A stretch of DNA of 64,000 bases, taken from the NCBI RefSeq assembly GCF_007164725.1, contig NZ_AP019697.1, forward strand, positions 2,343,549 through 2,407,548, written 5' to 3'. The position numbers and the translations under genes were made by a program. The DNA comes from Dialister hominis. Lineage in GTDB: Bacteria > Bacillota > Negativicutes > Veillonellales > Dialisteraceae. Below the pieces are notes generated by a model, which had not been told where the DNA came from, searched no databases, and saw only the letters and a program-made list of their open reading frames with translations. Positions within the stretch are counted from its first letter, which is position 1; the number at the start of each line of letters is the position of its first letter. Positions 51,790 to 60,650 of this stretch are shown piece by piece.

Positions 51790-52656
51790 TTAATGTTCAA
51801 ATGAAAGATGGTTGAGGTTCTTGACGAGGTCCGGATCGAAGTGGTTGATGATGCCGCTCTTGCCTTTGTCCTTGGCGCTGATGGTCTTCATTTCATCTTC
51901 AGTGAGCGCAAAGTCCCAGATGTCCAGGTTTTCCTTGATTCTTTCTTCGTGAGTGGATTTCGGGATGATGGAGAAGCCTCTCTGCACGTTCCAGCGGAGA
52001 GCGACCTGTGCTGCGGTCTTTCCGTACTTCTTGCCGATGGCGGTGAGGTCCGGATCGGTGAAGATGCCGTAATTTCCTTCAGCCAGCGGGCTCCATGCCT
52101 GCGGAACGATGCCGTAGGATTTCATGACACGGAGGTCTTCTTCACGGGTGAAGAAAGAATGCGCTTCGATCTGGTTGACGGCCGGGATGATTTCCACGTT
52201 TTCGCAAAGGTTGACGAGGATGGACGGGAAATAGTTGGATACGCCGATGGCTTTTGTGAGGCCGTCTTTGGCTGCTTTTTCGAGGTCTCTGTAAGCGGTG
52301 AAGTAGTCGCCCATGGCCTGATGGAGGAGGACGAGGTCGAAGTAATCAAGGCCGGAGAGCGCAAGGGAGCGTTTTACGGATGCGTAGGTGTCGCCTGCCT
52401 TGTGCATGTCCTGCACCCAGACTTTCGTCGTGATGAAGAGGTCTTCTCTCTTGACGAGGCCGTCAGCGATAGCGCGCTTCACAGCTTTGCCAAGGGCGGA
52501 TTCATTGCCGTAAGCGGCTGCGGTATCAAGGAGGCGGTAACCTGCCTTGATGGCTTCATAAACGGACTTTTCGCAGACATCAAGATCTGTGATCTGGTAG
52601 ACGCCGAAGCCTTCCATAGGCATCCTGGCGCCGGTATTGAGTGTGGCAAATTCCAT
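51790..52656 (-). CDS. Aldo/keto reductase
   Basis: A 288-residue AKR closely related to the next gene downstream (same KSTHEERIKENLDIWDFALT ending block). Tetrad: Asp and Tyr in RLLDTAAAYGNE, Lys in FITTKV, His in VLLHQAMG. I chose the ATG at 52656 (MEFATLNTG) because AAGGAGA lies just upstream; a longer in-frame start is unsupported. Broad carbonyl reduction is likely. Confidence 0.95.
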   Translation of the reverse strand: MEFATLNTGARMPMEGFGVYQITDLDVCEKSVYEAIKAGYRLLDTAAAYGNESALGKAVKRAIADGLVKREDLFITTKVWVQDMHKAGDTYASVKRSLALSGLDYFDLVLLHQAMGDYFTAYRDLEKAAKDGLTKAIGVSNYFPSILVNLCENVEIIPAVNQIEAHSFFTREEDLRVMKSYGIVPQAWSPLAEGNYGIFTDPDLTAIGKKYGKTAAQVALRWNVQRGFSIIPKSTHEERIKENLDIWDFALTEDEMKTISAKDKGKSGIINHFDPDLVKNLNHLSFEH

Positions 52657-52761
52657 TTCAAATCTCCTTTTTGTGTAAAAAATTGATACATTTTCTGTAT
52701 GAAATGACATAGTAATTCATACATTCTTTGCATATTACAGGCCTCTCCTATAAGAAGGAAA

Positions 52762-53274
52762 TCAGGCCTTTTTTGCTCTTCTTTTGATGGGCTTCAAGGG
52801 TTTGAAGAAATCCTGCGAGGCGAGCCATTCGTCGATGTTCTTCAATTCCTTGTTGTAAAGGCCGGGACGGATTTCTGCATTTTTGGCATCTTTTTCCGCT
52901 TCTTTCATCGTATTGGGAAGAAAGCCGGGGTCTTCATCCAGTGAGTTCGGGAAGATGTAAATGGGCTTTCCCATCCAGTCAGGATACGAAGAAAGGAAGG
53001 AACGGATGACGCCGGGATAGGTGTAGTACCATATCGGAAAAGCAAGGAAAATCGCGTCAAATGTGCGTATGTCCGGGAGAGGGAGCTTCAGGGCAGGCCG
53101 CAGCTTCTCTTCTGCGTCAGCCTTGCCTTCGACTTCGGAACATGTCTCGTAATCTGTGCTGTAAGGCGGATTTCTTTCAATCCGGAAAAGCCGCCCCTTT
53201 GTTTTGACGGCAAGCACTTTTGCAATCCGTTCCGTATGGCCGCTCCAGGAAAAATAAGCGATGAGTAATTTCAT
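52762..53274 (-). CDS. Flavodoxin-family protein
   Basis: 170 residues. FMN phosphate loop AYFSWSGHTERIAK at the N-terminus, FDAIFLAFPIWYYTYPGVIR, and a basic C-terminal tail (KPIKRRAKKA). This group of flavodoxins often acts with aldo/keto reductases. AGGAGGC precedes the ATG. Divergent from the LysR gene, which probably controls it. Confidence 0.9.
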   Translation of the reverse strand: MKLLIAYFSWSGHTERIAKVLAVKTKGRLFRIERNPPYSTDYETCSEVEGKADAEEKLRPALKLPLPDIRTFDAIFLAFPIWYYTYPGVIRSFLSSYPDWMGKPIYIFPNSLDEDPGFLPNTMKEAEKDAKNAEIRPGLYNKELKNIDEWLASQDFFKPLKPIKRRAKKA

Positions 53275-53440
53275 GGGTGCCTCCTTTCATGAATTTGATT
53301 CCTGTTTACATATTCATTGTAGGAGAAAAATGAGGCCGGGTAAAATGAAAGATGCGTATAAAAATATACTTGCAAGGTATATTATGCCAGTTTATAATTA
53401 AAAACATGGAATGGAAGGCGGTTTGCGAAAGGAGAGAGAA

Positions 53441-54295
53441 ATGATCGAATCATACCTGCTGGAGCACCTGGTTGTATTCAGCGAGCACAGGACGCTGTCC
53501 GAGACGGCTTCCGTGCTTCATCTGACACAGCCGACGCTGACCAGATCGATGAACAAGCTTGAAGAAACGTTCGGCGTTCCTCTTTTCACCCGCGAAAAGA
53601 AAAGAATCCGTCTGAACGAAAACGGGTGGATGGCAGCCCGTTATGCCAAGGAAATCCTCCGAGAGGAGGAAAAGATGATCGCGCAGGTGAAGGCGCTCGA
53701 CCGCAGAAGAAGGACGATCACGGTCGGCTCCTGCGCGCCGGGGCCGATGATGGAGCTCGTGCCGTTTTTGACGGACGCGTTCACGGGGATGACAGTCTCG
53801 ACGGAAATCAAGCCGGAGAAGGAACTCCTTGCCGGCCTTGCCGATCACACGTACCAGTTCGTCATCCTGAATCACCCCTCGGACGATGCAGCGCACTACA
53901 GCGAGCCCTGCGGCTCAGAGCACCTCTGCGCCTGCCTGCCGCCCTCGCACAAGAGAGCATACGACACGTCCATCCGCTTCGATGAACTGAACGGGGAAAA
54001 CTTCCTCATGATGAAAAACGTAGGCGTCTGGAGCCCGATCGTCCGCGGGAAAATGCCGAATTCGAAATTCCGCATGCAGGACGACCAGGAATCCTTCCGC
54101 GAAGTCGTGGAACACTCCTTGCTCCCCAGCTTCTCGACCGACATCAGCCTCCGCGTCGTAGGAAACTACGGAGACAGACTCTCCGTCCCCTTCTCCGACC
54201 CCGAAGCGCAGATGAACTTCTACTGCGTATGCCTCGCAGGAGACGAGACCAAGTACAAAACCTGGTTCGAAATCCTCAGAAGAAAAATGGGATGA
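53441..54295 (+). CDS. LysR-type transcriptional regulator
   Basis: 284 residues. HTH: LSETASVLHLTQPTLTRSMN then KLEETFGVPLF. Effector domain to about 280. The ATG at 53441 follows GAAAGGAG. It is divergent from the flavodoxin gene with a 166-bp gap rich in TATA-like sequence, so regulation of the flavodoxin/AKR genes is the simplest reading. Confidence 0.93.
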   Translation: MIESYLLEHLVVFSEHRTLSETASVLHLTQPTLTRSMNKLEETFGVPLFTREKKRIRLNENGWMAARYAKEILREEEKMIAQVKALDRRRRTITVGSCAPGPMMELVPFLTDAFTGMTVSTEIKPEKELLAGLADHTYQFVILNHPSDDAAHYSEPCGSEHLCACLPPSHKRAYDTSIRFDELNGENFLMMKNVGVWSPIVRGKMPNSKFRMQDDQESFREVVEHSLLPSFSTDISLRVVGNYGDRLSVPFSDPEAQMNFYCVCLAGDETKYKTWFEILRRKMG

Positions 54296-54333
54296 GCGGC
54301 GAGAGACTGAAGTCTTGAAAAAAGCATCCAAAC

Positions 54334-54377
54334 AAAAGAGCTGCAGAAATGAGAAATCATCTCCGCGGCTCTTTTTG
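54334..54377 (+). terminator. Terminator of the LysR gene
   Basis: AAAAGAGCTGC pairs with GCGGCTCTTTTT, with an inner ATGA/TCAT stem. Confidence 0.7.
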
Positions 54378-54384
54378 TTGGGGG

Positions 54385-54530
54385 AGTGGGGCAGAGCGAG
54401 GTTTGTTTTCCTTTTGCGAAGCAAGGAAATGGTGTTAACCTTCCCAGACGGGGAAGGAGGGCCACGAAGTGGCGGTTAGGGTTGATTTCCAACGAGCGGA
54501 GCGAGGTTGTATGGTTTTCAGATAGCACAA
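54385..54530. repeat. Extragenic repeat modules
   Basis: CTTCCCAGACGGGGAAGG, GCCACGAAGTGGC and CGAGCGGAGCGAGG. Confidence 0.65.
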
Positions 54531-54706
54531 AAATATAAATATGGTAGATACTTCTCTCATCGAATTTGCCAGCACATAAAAGGGACCGTGACAAGATGAC
54601 TGCACATTTACTCACAGTTTTTTTATTGCTGCCGTGATATAATAAATTTAAAGGGCTCAGGCAGGGACTTTATGCAAGCCCCATACCTATGTACCTTTAA
54701 ACCGGA

Positions 54707-55012
54707 TTAACCTATACAATCTGTTAATGTATTAGTAATTGAATGAGTCCATTCAAAAACATGTACATTGTTATCTAATCCGTTGCCACAAATTTTAAGA
54801 TAAGATTGTAAGGTTATCACGTCGCGCCCGTCAAGCTTTAGAAATACTGTAACCCTTGCAAGTATCCCCTGTATGGGATAATCAAGCGTTAAACTACAAC
54901 CATTAACAGACAAGATGGTTTCGCTACAACTATCGCCTGTGATTGGGTATGTAGTTTCTAAAGGCTTGAGGGCGTTTTCTATTTCTCCATCTCTCTTATA
55001 TCTCTTTAGCAT
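54707..55012 (-). CDS. Hypothetical protein (doubtful)
   Basis: A 101-residue open frame starting MLKRYKRDGEIENALK with no clear ribosome site and no recognised family. Composition (SLTLDYPIQGILARVTVF) looks protein-like. It stands alone in a gap between a LysR gene and a T-box. It may be a short accessory gene or a fragment. Confidence 0.35.
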   Translation of the reverse strand: MLKRYKRDGEIENALKPLETTYPITGDSCSETILSVNGCSLTLDYPIQGILARVTVFLKLDGRDVITLQSYLKICGNGLDNNVHVFEWTHSITNTLTDCIG

Positions 55013-55112
55013 AATAAACTATATTTTTTCTATGTTCTGGGATCGCCGATAGAATCGGGTGTTCCAGCGCTCTCCATCTCATGGAAATTTTCAGAAAGAT
55101 AAATATTTGCTC

Positions 55113-55141
55113 TTTACAAAAATTTTTGGACAGCGTATACT
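55113..55141 (+). promoter_or_regulatory. Promoter of the TRAP-transporter T-box transcript
   Basis: TTTACA, 17 nt, TATACT. Confidence 0.8.
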
Positions 55142-55149
55142 ATGTCCAA

Positions 55150-55420
55150 CCTCAAGTATGAACTAATTTCACAGCACGATTCTCTAAGTGCATGAAAGAC
55201 TGGGAACGGAAGCGAGTGACAAGGCTTTTCTTCAGAGAGCTGCCGTATGGTGAAAGGCAGCGTAAGGTCCTCACAAAGTCGTCCGGGAGTTCTGGATCTG
55301 ATATTTAATGTAGGATGCAGCGTTTGGCAGCGTTAGAAGGCCTTCGAGTATAGTGCGAGGTGGTACCGCGTAAAGGTTTACGCCCTGGTTAGTCTTTTCA
55401 GACTGATCAGGGCGTTTTTT
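55150..55420 (+). promoter_or_regulatory. T-box leader upstream of the TRAP operon
   Basis: Canonical T-box sequence GCGAGGTGGTACCGCG at 55355-55370, followed by a strong terminator (CGCCCTG/CAGGGCG with T6, 55381-55420). Upstream a stem I has the AGAGAGCTGCCG and GGTGAAAGGCAGC elements. The specifier loop appears to read CAAAGTCGTCC, giving GUC (Val) as one candidate and AGU (Ser) as another; I cannot decide by eye. Confidence 0.85.
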
Positions 55421-55501
55421 GCGTAGAATGGAAGAAGAGTAGAAAGCGGTCATGTGAGGAAACAATTTCTTAGAAAGCGTCTTGCGAAAGGGGATATTAC
55501 T

Positions 55502-56566
55502 ATGGGTATGTTTAAAGGTAGTTACAAAAAAGCAGCAGCGGCAGGTTTAGCAGCCCTGGTTTTGACTGGCCTGATGGCCGGGTGCGGCATGTCTTCGGGT
55601 GGAGACAAGAAAGCGGGCGGCGCAGCCGGACAGAAAGTGGAACTGAAACTGGCTTACCAGCTTCCTTCCGATCATCATCTGTCCAAGAGCATCGAAAAGT
55701 TCGCCAAGGAGGTCAATGAACGTTCCAAAGGTTCCATTGACGTCAAAGTCTACCCGGCAGGCCAGCTTTACAATGATCAGAACATGAATGACGCACTGAT
55801 GAGCGGCGGCCTCGATATCGGCATGAATTCGACGGCACGCTGGTCCATGGTTGTCCCGGCTATGAAGGTTCTGGATCTTCCTTTCGTCCTCACATCTTAC
55901 CAGGCAGTCGATAACGCTCTGGACGGAGACCTGGGCAAAGCACTCTCCGAACAGCTGGAAAAGAAGGGCGTACGCCCGCTGATCTGGGCTGACTATGGTT
56001 ACGTCCAGTTCACGGATAAAGTAAGGCCGCTGGAAAAACCGGAAGATTTCCAGGGACTGAAGATGCGTTCCTATTCCGAAATTTCCGCTGACGTGCTGAA
56101 AGCCCTCGGTGCATCCCCGACGACCATGAGCTCCTCGGAAGTATACATGGGTATCAAGAACGGCACGATCGACGGCCAGTCCTCCGGACAGACGGCAATC
56201 CTGTCCCGCAAGATTTATGAAGTTTCCAAGTACATGACAGTCGCCAACAGCTCCTATGTCGAATACCTCGTTGCCATCAATGCGAACTCCTGGAAGAAAC
56301 TGAGCCCGGATCAGCAGAAGATCATCACCGACGTTTCCAAGGAAATCCAGAATGAAATCCGCGAGGAAACCAAGGCAGAAGATCAGGAGTGCATCAAGGA
56401 ACTGGAAGAAAAGGGCATGCAGGTCTATGTCGTTCCGCAGGATCAGATCCACCTCTGGCAGGAAGCTACCGCTCCTGTAGTCGCAGCCTTTGAACAGGAA
56501 CAGGGCGCTGAAGGCAAGCAGCTCGTAGAAGACTGCCTGAAAGCCAGCCAGGCAGCACAGAAGTAA
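55502..56566 (+). CDS. dctP: TRAP transporter solute-binding protein DctP
   Basis: 354 residues. Lipobox GLMAGC near 19-24, so it is a lipoprotein (many DctP are soluble). DctP fold: LKLAYQLPSDHHLSKSIEKF, VKVYPAGQLYNDQNMNDALM, and the signature GLKMRSYSEISADVLKALGA with the Arg that binds a carboxylate. TTMSSSEVYMGIKNGTIDGQ follows. It delivers an organic or amino acid anion to DctQM. The T-box upstream implies the substrate is an amino acid or close relative. I chose the ATG at 55502 (AAAGGGG). Confidence 0.93.
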   Translation: MGMFKGSYKKAAAAGLAALVLTGLMAGCGMSSGGDKKAGGAAGQKVELKLAYQLPSDHHLSKSIEKFAKEVNERSKGSIDVKVYPAGQLYNDQNMNDALMSGGLDIGMNSTARWSMVVPAMKVLDLPFVLTSYQAVDNALDGDLGKALSEQLEKKGVRPLIWADYGYVQFTDKVRPLEKPEDFQGLKMRSYSEISADVLKALGASPTTMSSSEVYMGIKNGTIDGQSSGQTAILSRKIYEVSKYMTVANSSYVEYLVAINANSWKKLSPDQQKIITDVSKEIQNEIREETKAEDQECIKELEEKGMQVYVVPQDQIHLWQEATAPVVAAFEQEQGAEGKQLVEDCLKASQAAQK

Positions 56567-56658
56567 TTTCCTTTCGTCATTTTCTCGGATGCCCCGGGGT
56601 GACCGGGGTTTTCCTTTTTCCGCCTCTGGCGGAGCCTTGCGAAAAGGAGGGCTGGCTC

Positions 56659-57171
56659 TTGCGTACGATTTATCATTACTTCGACAAACTTCTGGGTTAT
56701 GTGACCTATACGGCAGCCGCTGTATCCGGGCTGGCGATCCTTTTGACAGCATTCATGATCTGTTATGAAATCATCGCCCGCAGCGTTTTCGGAAGCCCCA
56801 CTGTCTGGGTCATGGAAATATCCACATACTTCCTCATTTTCGCCGGATTCCTCGGCATGGCATACACCATGAGGAAGAACGGCCACATCTGCGTCGATTT
56901 CCTCTACGCGCGTTTTTCCAGAAATGTCAGACGCGTACTGGATATCTTCACCTCGGCGCTTTCACTCTTTGCCATGTACGTCTGCGTCACTGAATCGACG
57001 AACTACATGCTGATGAGCTACGACATGGGCATCGTATCCCCGTCGCTCCTCCGCGTGCCGCTCTGGATTCCGCAGACCGCCATGGTCGTCGGTTTCACGC
57101 TTCTTTTCCTGGAAATACTGAACCATCTCCTCCGGGATTTCTTTGATGACGGGAAGGAGGAAAAATTATGA
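56659..57171 (+). CDS. dctQ: TRAP transporter small permease DctQ
   Basis: 170 residues from a TTG start with AAGGAGG 8 nt upstream. Four TM helices: AVSGLAILLTAFMICYEI, ISTYFLIFAGFLGMAY, FTSALSLFAMYVCV, MVVGFTLLFLEIL. MRKNGHICVDFLY is the conserved DctQ loop. Coupled to dctM by an ATGA overlap. Confidence 0.93.
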   Translation: MRTIYHYFDKLLGYVTYTAAAVSGLAILLTAFMICYEIIARSVFGSPTVWVMEISTYFLIFAGFLGMAYTMRKNGHICVDFLYARFSRNVRRVLDIFTSALSLFAMYVCVTESTNYMLMSYDMGIVSPSLLRVPLWIPQTAMVVGFTLLFLEILNHLLRDFFDDGKEEKL

Positions 57172-58445
57172 TACTCGCAGGATTTTCCTTATTCATCATT
57201 TTCCTCCTCGTTATCGGCATGCCGGTCGCCTTCACGCTTTCCGTCGCAGGGATCCTGGGCATCATCCAGTTCGTGGATGTGTCCTTCCTCTCGCAGGTGC
57301 CGGTCATCGCGTACAAGACGCTGGACTCCTACGTCCTGACGTCCGTTCCGCTCTATATCCTCATGAGCCAGATCATGCTGACGGGCCGCGTGGGAAGCGG
57401 ACTTTTCGAACTCGGCAGCAAGTGGATGGGCCACCTCCCCGGCGGCCTTGGCATCGCGACCATCTTCGCCTGCGCCATCTTTGCTGCAATTTCCGGATCT
57501 TCCGTCGCTACCGCCGTCACCATCGGCGCTATGGCCATTCCGGAAATGCTGAAGCGCGGCTATGACAGGAAACTCGTCGTCGGCTCCGTTGCCGCAGGCG
57601 GCACGCTCGGCATCCTGATCCCGCCGTCCATTCCGATGATTCTGTACGGCACGATCACCGATGAATCCGTCGGCAAGCTCTTCATGTCCGGCGTCGTACC
57701 GGGCGCGCTCCTGACGGTCCTCTTCATCTGCTACATCGTCTTTGCTTCCTGGGACAAACCGAGAGAACCAAGATCTTCTCATGCTGAAAAGATGAAGTCC
57801 CTCCGTGAAAACATCTGGGGACTCTTCCTTCCGGTCATCATCATCGGCGGCATCTACACCGGCATCTTCACACCGACTGAAGCCGCTGCTGTCGGCACCG
57901 TCTATGCACTGGCCATCACATTCTTCGTTTACAGAAGCGTCACCATCCAGGATATGCCGGCCATCCTCCGCGCGACCATCAAGACATCCTGCATGATCTT
58001 CTCCATCATGATCGGCGCCATGCTCTTCGGCTACATCCTGACTATCCTGCAGGTACCGCAGGCACTCATGAGACTCGTCACCGAAGGTGACCTGAACCGC
58101 TGGATCGTCATGCTGGGCATCAACATCATGCTGCTGATTCTTGGCTGCGTACTGGAAACCGTATCCATCATCCTCATTACCCTTCCGATGCTCTATCCGA
58201 TCATCAAGGCGCTCGGCTTCGACCCCATCTGGTTCAACGTCGTCCTCCTGATCAACATGGAACTCGCCCTCATCACGCCGCCAGTCGGCATGAACCTCTT
58301 CGTCATCAAGGGGATCAGCGAAGACAGCTCCATCCAGGACATCATCGCAGGCGCTGCGCCATTTGCAGCTATCATGGTATTTGAAATCCTCCTCCTCTGC
58401 TTCGTTCCGGAAATCGCCACCTGGCTTCCTTCCGTACTGAAGTGA
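57168..58445 (+). CDS. dctM: TRAP transporter large permease DctM
   Basis: 425 residues, 12 or so TM helices: FSLFIIFLLVIGMPVAFTLS, the AISGSSVATAVTIGAMAIPE motif, GTLGILIPPSIPMILYG, and AALITPPVG-type ALITPPVGMNLFVIKGI. A sodium-coupled secondary transporter subunit. It ends the operon before a terminator. Confidence 0.95.
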   Translation: MILAGFSLFIIFLLVIGMPVAFTLSVAGILGIIQFVDVSFLSQVPVIAYKTLDSYVLTSVPLYILMSQIMLTGRVGSGLFELGSKWMGHLPGGLGIATIFACAIFAAISGSSVATAVTIGAMAIPEMLKRGYDRKLVVGSVAAGGTLGILIPPSIPMILYGTITDESVGKLFMSGVVPGALLTVLFICYIVFASWDKPREPRSSHAEKMKSLRENIWGLFLPVIIIGGIYTGIFTPTEAAAVGTVYALAITFFVYRSVTIQDMPAILRATIKTSCMIFSIMIGAMLFGYILTILQVPQALMRLVTEGDLNRWIVMLGINIMLLILGCVLETVSIILITLPMLYPIIKALGFDPIWFNVVLLINMELALITPPVGMNLFVIKGISEDSSIQDIIAGAAPFAAIMVFEILLLCFVPEIATWLPSVLK

Positions 58446-58465
58446 CGGGATAAGAAAAGGAATAG

Positions 58466-58508
58466 AAAAGAGCCAAAGAAAACAATCATTTTCAATGGCT
58501 CTTTTTTT
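58466..58508 (+). terminator. Terminator of the TRAP operon
   Basis: AAAAGAGCCA and TGGCTCTTTT around a 20-nt loop. Confidence 0.75.
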
Positions 58509-58759
58509 GTTCCGTTTTTGGAAATGGGGATGATTGAAGATTGAAATGCGTTAAAGGCTTTCCAAAGTTGGTATTTGATATGTTCATGTTTTCTGCATAT
58601 AATAAAAACAAAAACAAGAAGATGAATTAATTTGTAAATTATTGCATAAATTATACAATTATCCTTCGCTTTGCTCTTGTGAATACGCTAAAAGAAAACC
58701 GAAATAGATACGCTTTTCTTTAATGAGCCACTAATAATTTGAGCAAAAACGGAGGTTTA

Positions 58760-58828
58760 CATTTACAAAAATGCCCATTTTTGTAAATGAGATTTTTTCA
58801 TTTACAAAAAAGCCACTTTTTGTAAATG
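58760..58828. promoter_or_regulatory. Twin perfect palindromes upstream of the Fic gene
   Basis: CATTTACAAAAATG/CATTTTTGTAAATG (58760-58789, 14-bp arms) and CATTTACAAAAA/TTTTTGTAAATG (58799-58828, 12-bp arms), 39 bp apart. They share the half-site CATTTACAAAAA, so they are probably two operators of one regulator. The region 58509-58759 is AT-rich with no gene. Confidence 0.65.
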
Positions 58829-58882
58829 AAATTGAGGGGAATTGTTCACGGGATTCAGAGGGAAATGAGGCAGGTGAATATT

Positions 58883-60098
58883 ATGAAATATGAATCTTTA
58901 TCCAAAATATATTATGTATCGCCTGATAATTATATGAAGGAATATACTTCAAGGTTTATGTTTCCATATTCGATGCACCTTGGTATCAGAATCCGGCAGT
59001 ATAACAGAAAGCATGATTTTGAGGCGTTTTTTTATTATCCGAATGAGATTGCGATTCTTCTGGAAAAAATTCACAAATCTTATGAAGAGTTTCTTGCTGT
59101 TGAAAGTCAGGTGCCTCCGGTTGTATTGCATCAATTTTCCCTTCTGAGTATCTTGGACGAAGTAAAGTCTACAAATGATATTGAAGGGGTAAGAAGTACA
59201 AGGAAAAGAAATAAGAGAAATCATCGATGGCGTACAACCGAGATCGGGCCGGCTGGAAAGCATCGTCAATAAATATATAAGCTTAATGACTGATACGGAG
59301 ATCGATTTCAATACCTGCCAGGATATAAGGAATTTCTTTGACGATTTTGCTCATAAGGAAATTTCGAAAGAAAATCCCAATCGTCAATTAGACGGGGAAA
59401 TCTTCCGGAAGGATCCGGTAGAGATAGCGTCGGCTGCGGGCAAGACAATTCATCAGGGGCTGTTTCCTGAAAGTGTCATTATATCGACGATGAATGAGGC
59501 TTTGAAAATCCTGCATCGTGAGGATATCCTGGTACTCGTAAGACTTGGCTTATTCCATTACTTCTTCGCGTATATCCATCCATTTTATGATGGAAATGGA
59601 AGAACCGATAGGTTTATCACGTCGTATTTCCTGGGGAAATTTTTCCAGACGATACCCGCTTTACGGTTGTCCGTTTATATACAGAAGAATAAAAAGAAGT
59701 ATTATGACCTGTTTTCTGAAGCTGACAGTGAGATCAACCGCGGCGATCTGACACCATTTATCATTGGGTTTCTGGAAATTATCCACGGTACAGTACTCGA
59801 TACGATTGGTCTTTTGAGACGGAAAAATGATCAGCTGAATAAATACAAGAATCAAATCGAGAAACTGGGGCTGGAAGATGAACTGCTCAGCGGAATGTAT
59901 TACATACTGCTTCAGGCGGCTTTATTCTATGGCCAGGGAGTCAGTATTTCGGACCTGATGCAGATCACCGGGAAATCCAGAGGAACGATGCAAAAACGGA
60001 TGGAAAAGATTCCTGAGGAACATATGCTGATTACGAAAGTCGGCAAAGTTAATTATTACAAGCTGAATTTGAAATTGTTTTCGTCTAATCGTTCATAA
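58883..60098 (+). pseudogene. Fic-family AMP transferase with C-terminal winged HTH, frameshifted
   Basis: The N-terminal part (MKYESLSKIYYVSPDNYMKE, then LLSILDEVKSTNDIEGVR with the inhibitory TxxxEG motif) runs into a wrong frame at AGGAAAAG near 59199-59206. Removing one A gives KEIREIIDGVQPRSGRLES and joins the second frame, which has the Fic core (FFAYIHPFYDGNGRTDRFIT, full HPFxxGNGRxxR) and a C-terminal wHTH (SISDLMQITGKSRGTMQKRM). All catalytic and inhibitory parts are otherwise intact, so this is a recent lesion or a slippage switch. The start is ATG 58883; a start inside the palindrome is unlikely. Such proteins usually modify a partner protein. Confidence 0.85.
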
Positions 60099-60107
60099 AA
60101 CGGCAAA

Positions 60108-60150
60108 GGGAGCTGCGGGAAATGGTGCACATTTCTGTAGCTCTTTTTTT
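60108..60150 (+). terminator. Terminator of the Fic gene
   Basis: GGGAGCTGC and GTAGCTCTTTT with inner AAATG/CATTT. Confidence 0.7.
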
Positions 60151-60173
60151 AATCGTAGTATTTCCGGGTTATA

Positions 60174-60493
60174 GGACAAAACGTGTTGGTAAAAATTTAT
60201 ATTATGCTTGTATTAAGGGCAGAATACGGGGCATACTGAAATACGCCCGAGCTGCACTGTAATCCATCTCATCACAATTAGCTGGAAGCGTAAAAGCGCC
60301 CATATTCTCAGCACTTCCAGGTTTGTGTTCAAATGCGCACTTTTCCGCATCAGCAGCAGATAAAGACACAATAAGGGCATCTATTTTTCATAACGATAAT
60401 CTTTCCAGAAGATTATTCACACTGAAAAGATAAAATCCCATTTTAGCTTGTATTTATCAGGGGTTTGAGGCTTTTTACCAACACGTTTTGTCC
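60174..60493. mobile_element. MITE-like element with 21-bp perfect terminal inverted repeats
   Basis: The 21 bases at 60174-60194 (start GGACAAAACGTG) are an exact reverse complement of 60473-60493. The ~320-bp interior encodes no transposase, but the - strand has a ~57-codon open frame (AEKCAFEHKPGSAENMGAFT and more) that looks coding and may be a remnant. Confidence 0.65.
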
Positions 60494-60610
60494 ACCCTTT
60501 AAGAATTACTGAAAGTCTTAAAATGCCGATGGAGCCCGATAAACGCGGGGCTCATCGACTATAAAAACAACACGAAATGTCCTATAAGCCGTATTTCCGA
60601 AATGCTCCAT

Positions 60611-60637
60611 AAAAAAGAAGCCCCCGTCGGAGCTTCT
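60611..60637 (-). terminator. Terminator of the LysR gene at 60651
   Basis: On the - strand GAAGCTCC and GGGGGCTTC arms followed by T6. Confidence 0.7.
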
Positions 60638-60650
60638 CCATTGTTTCTTC

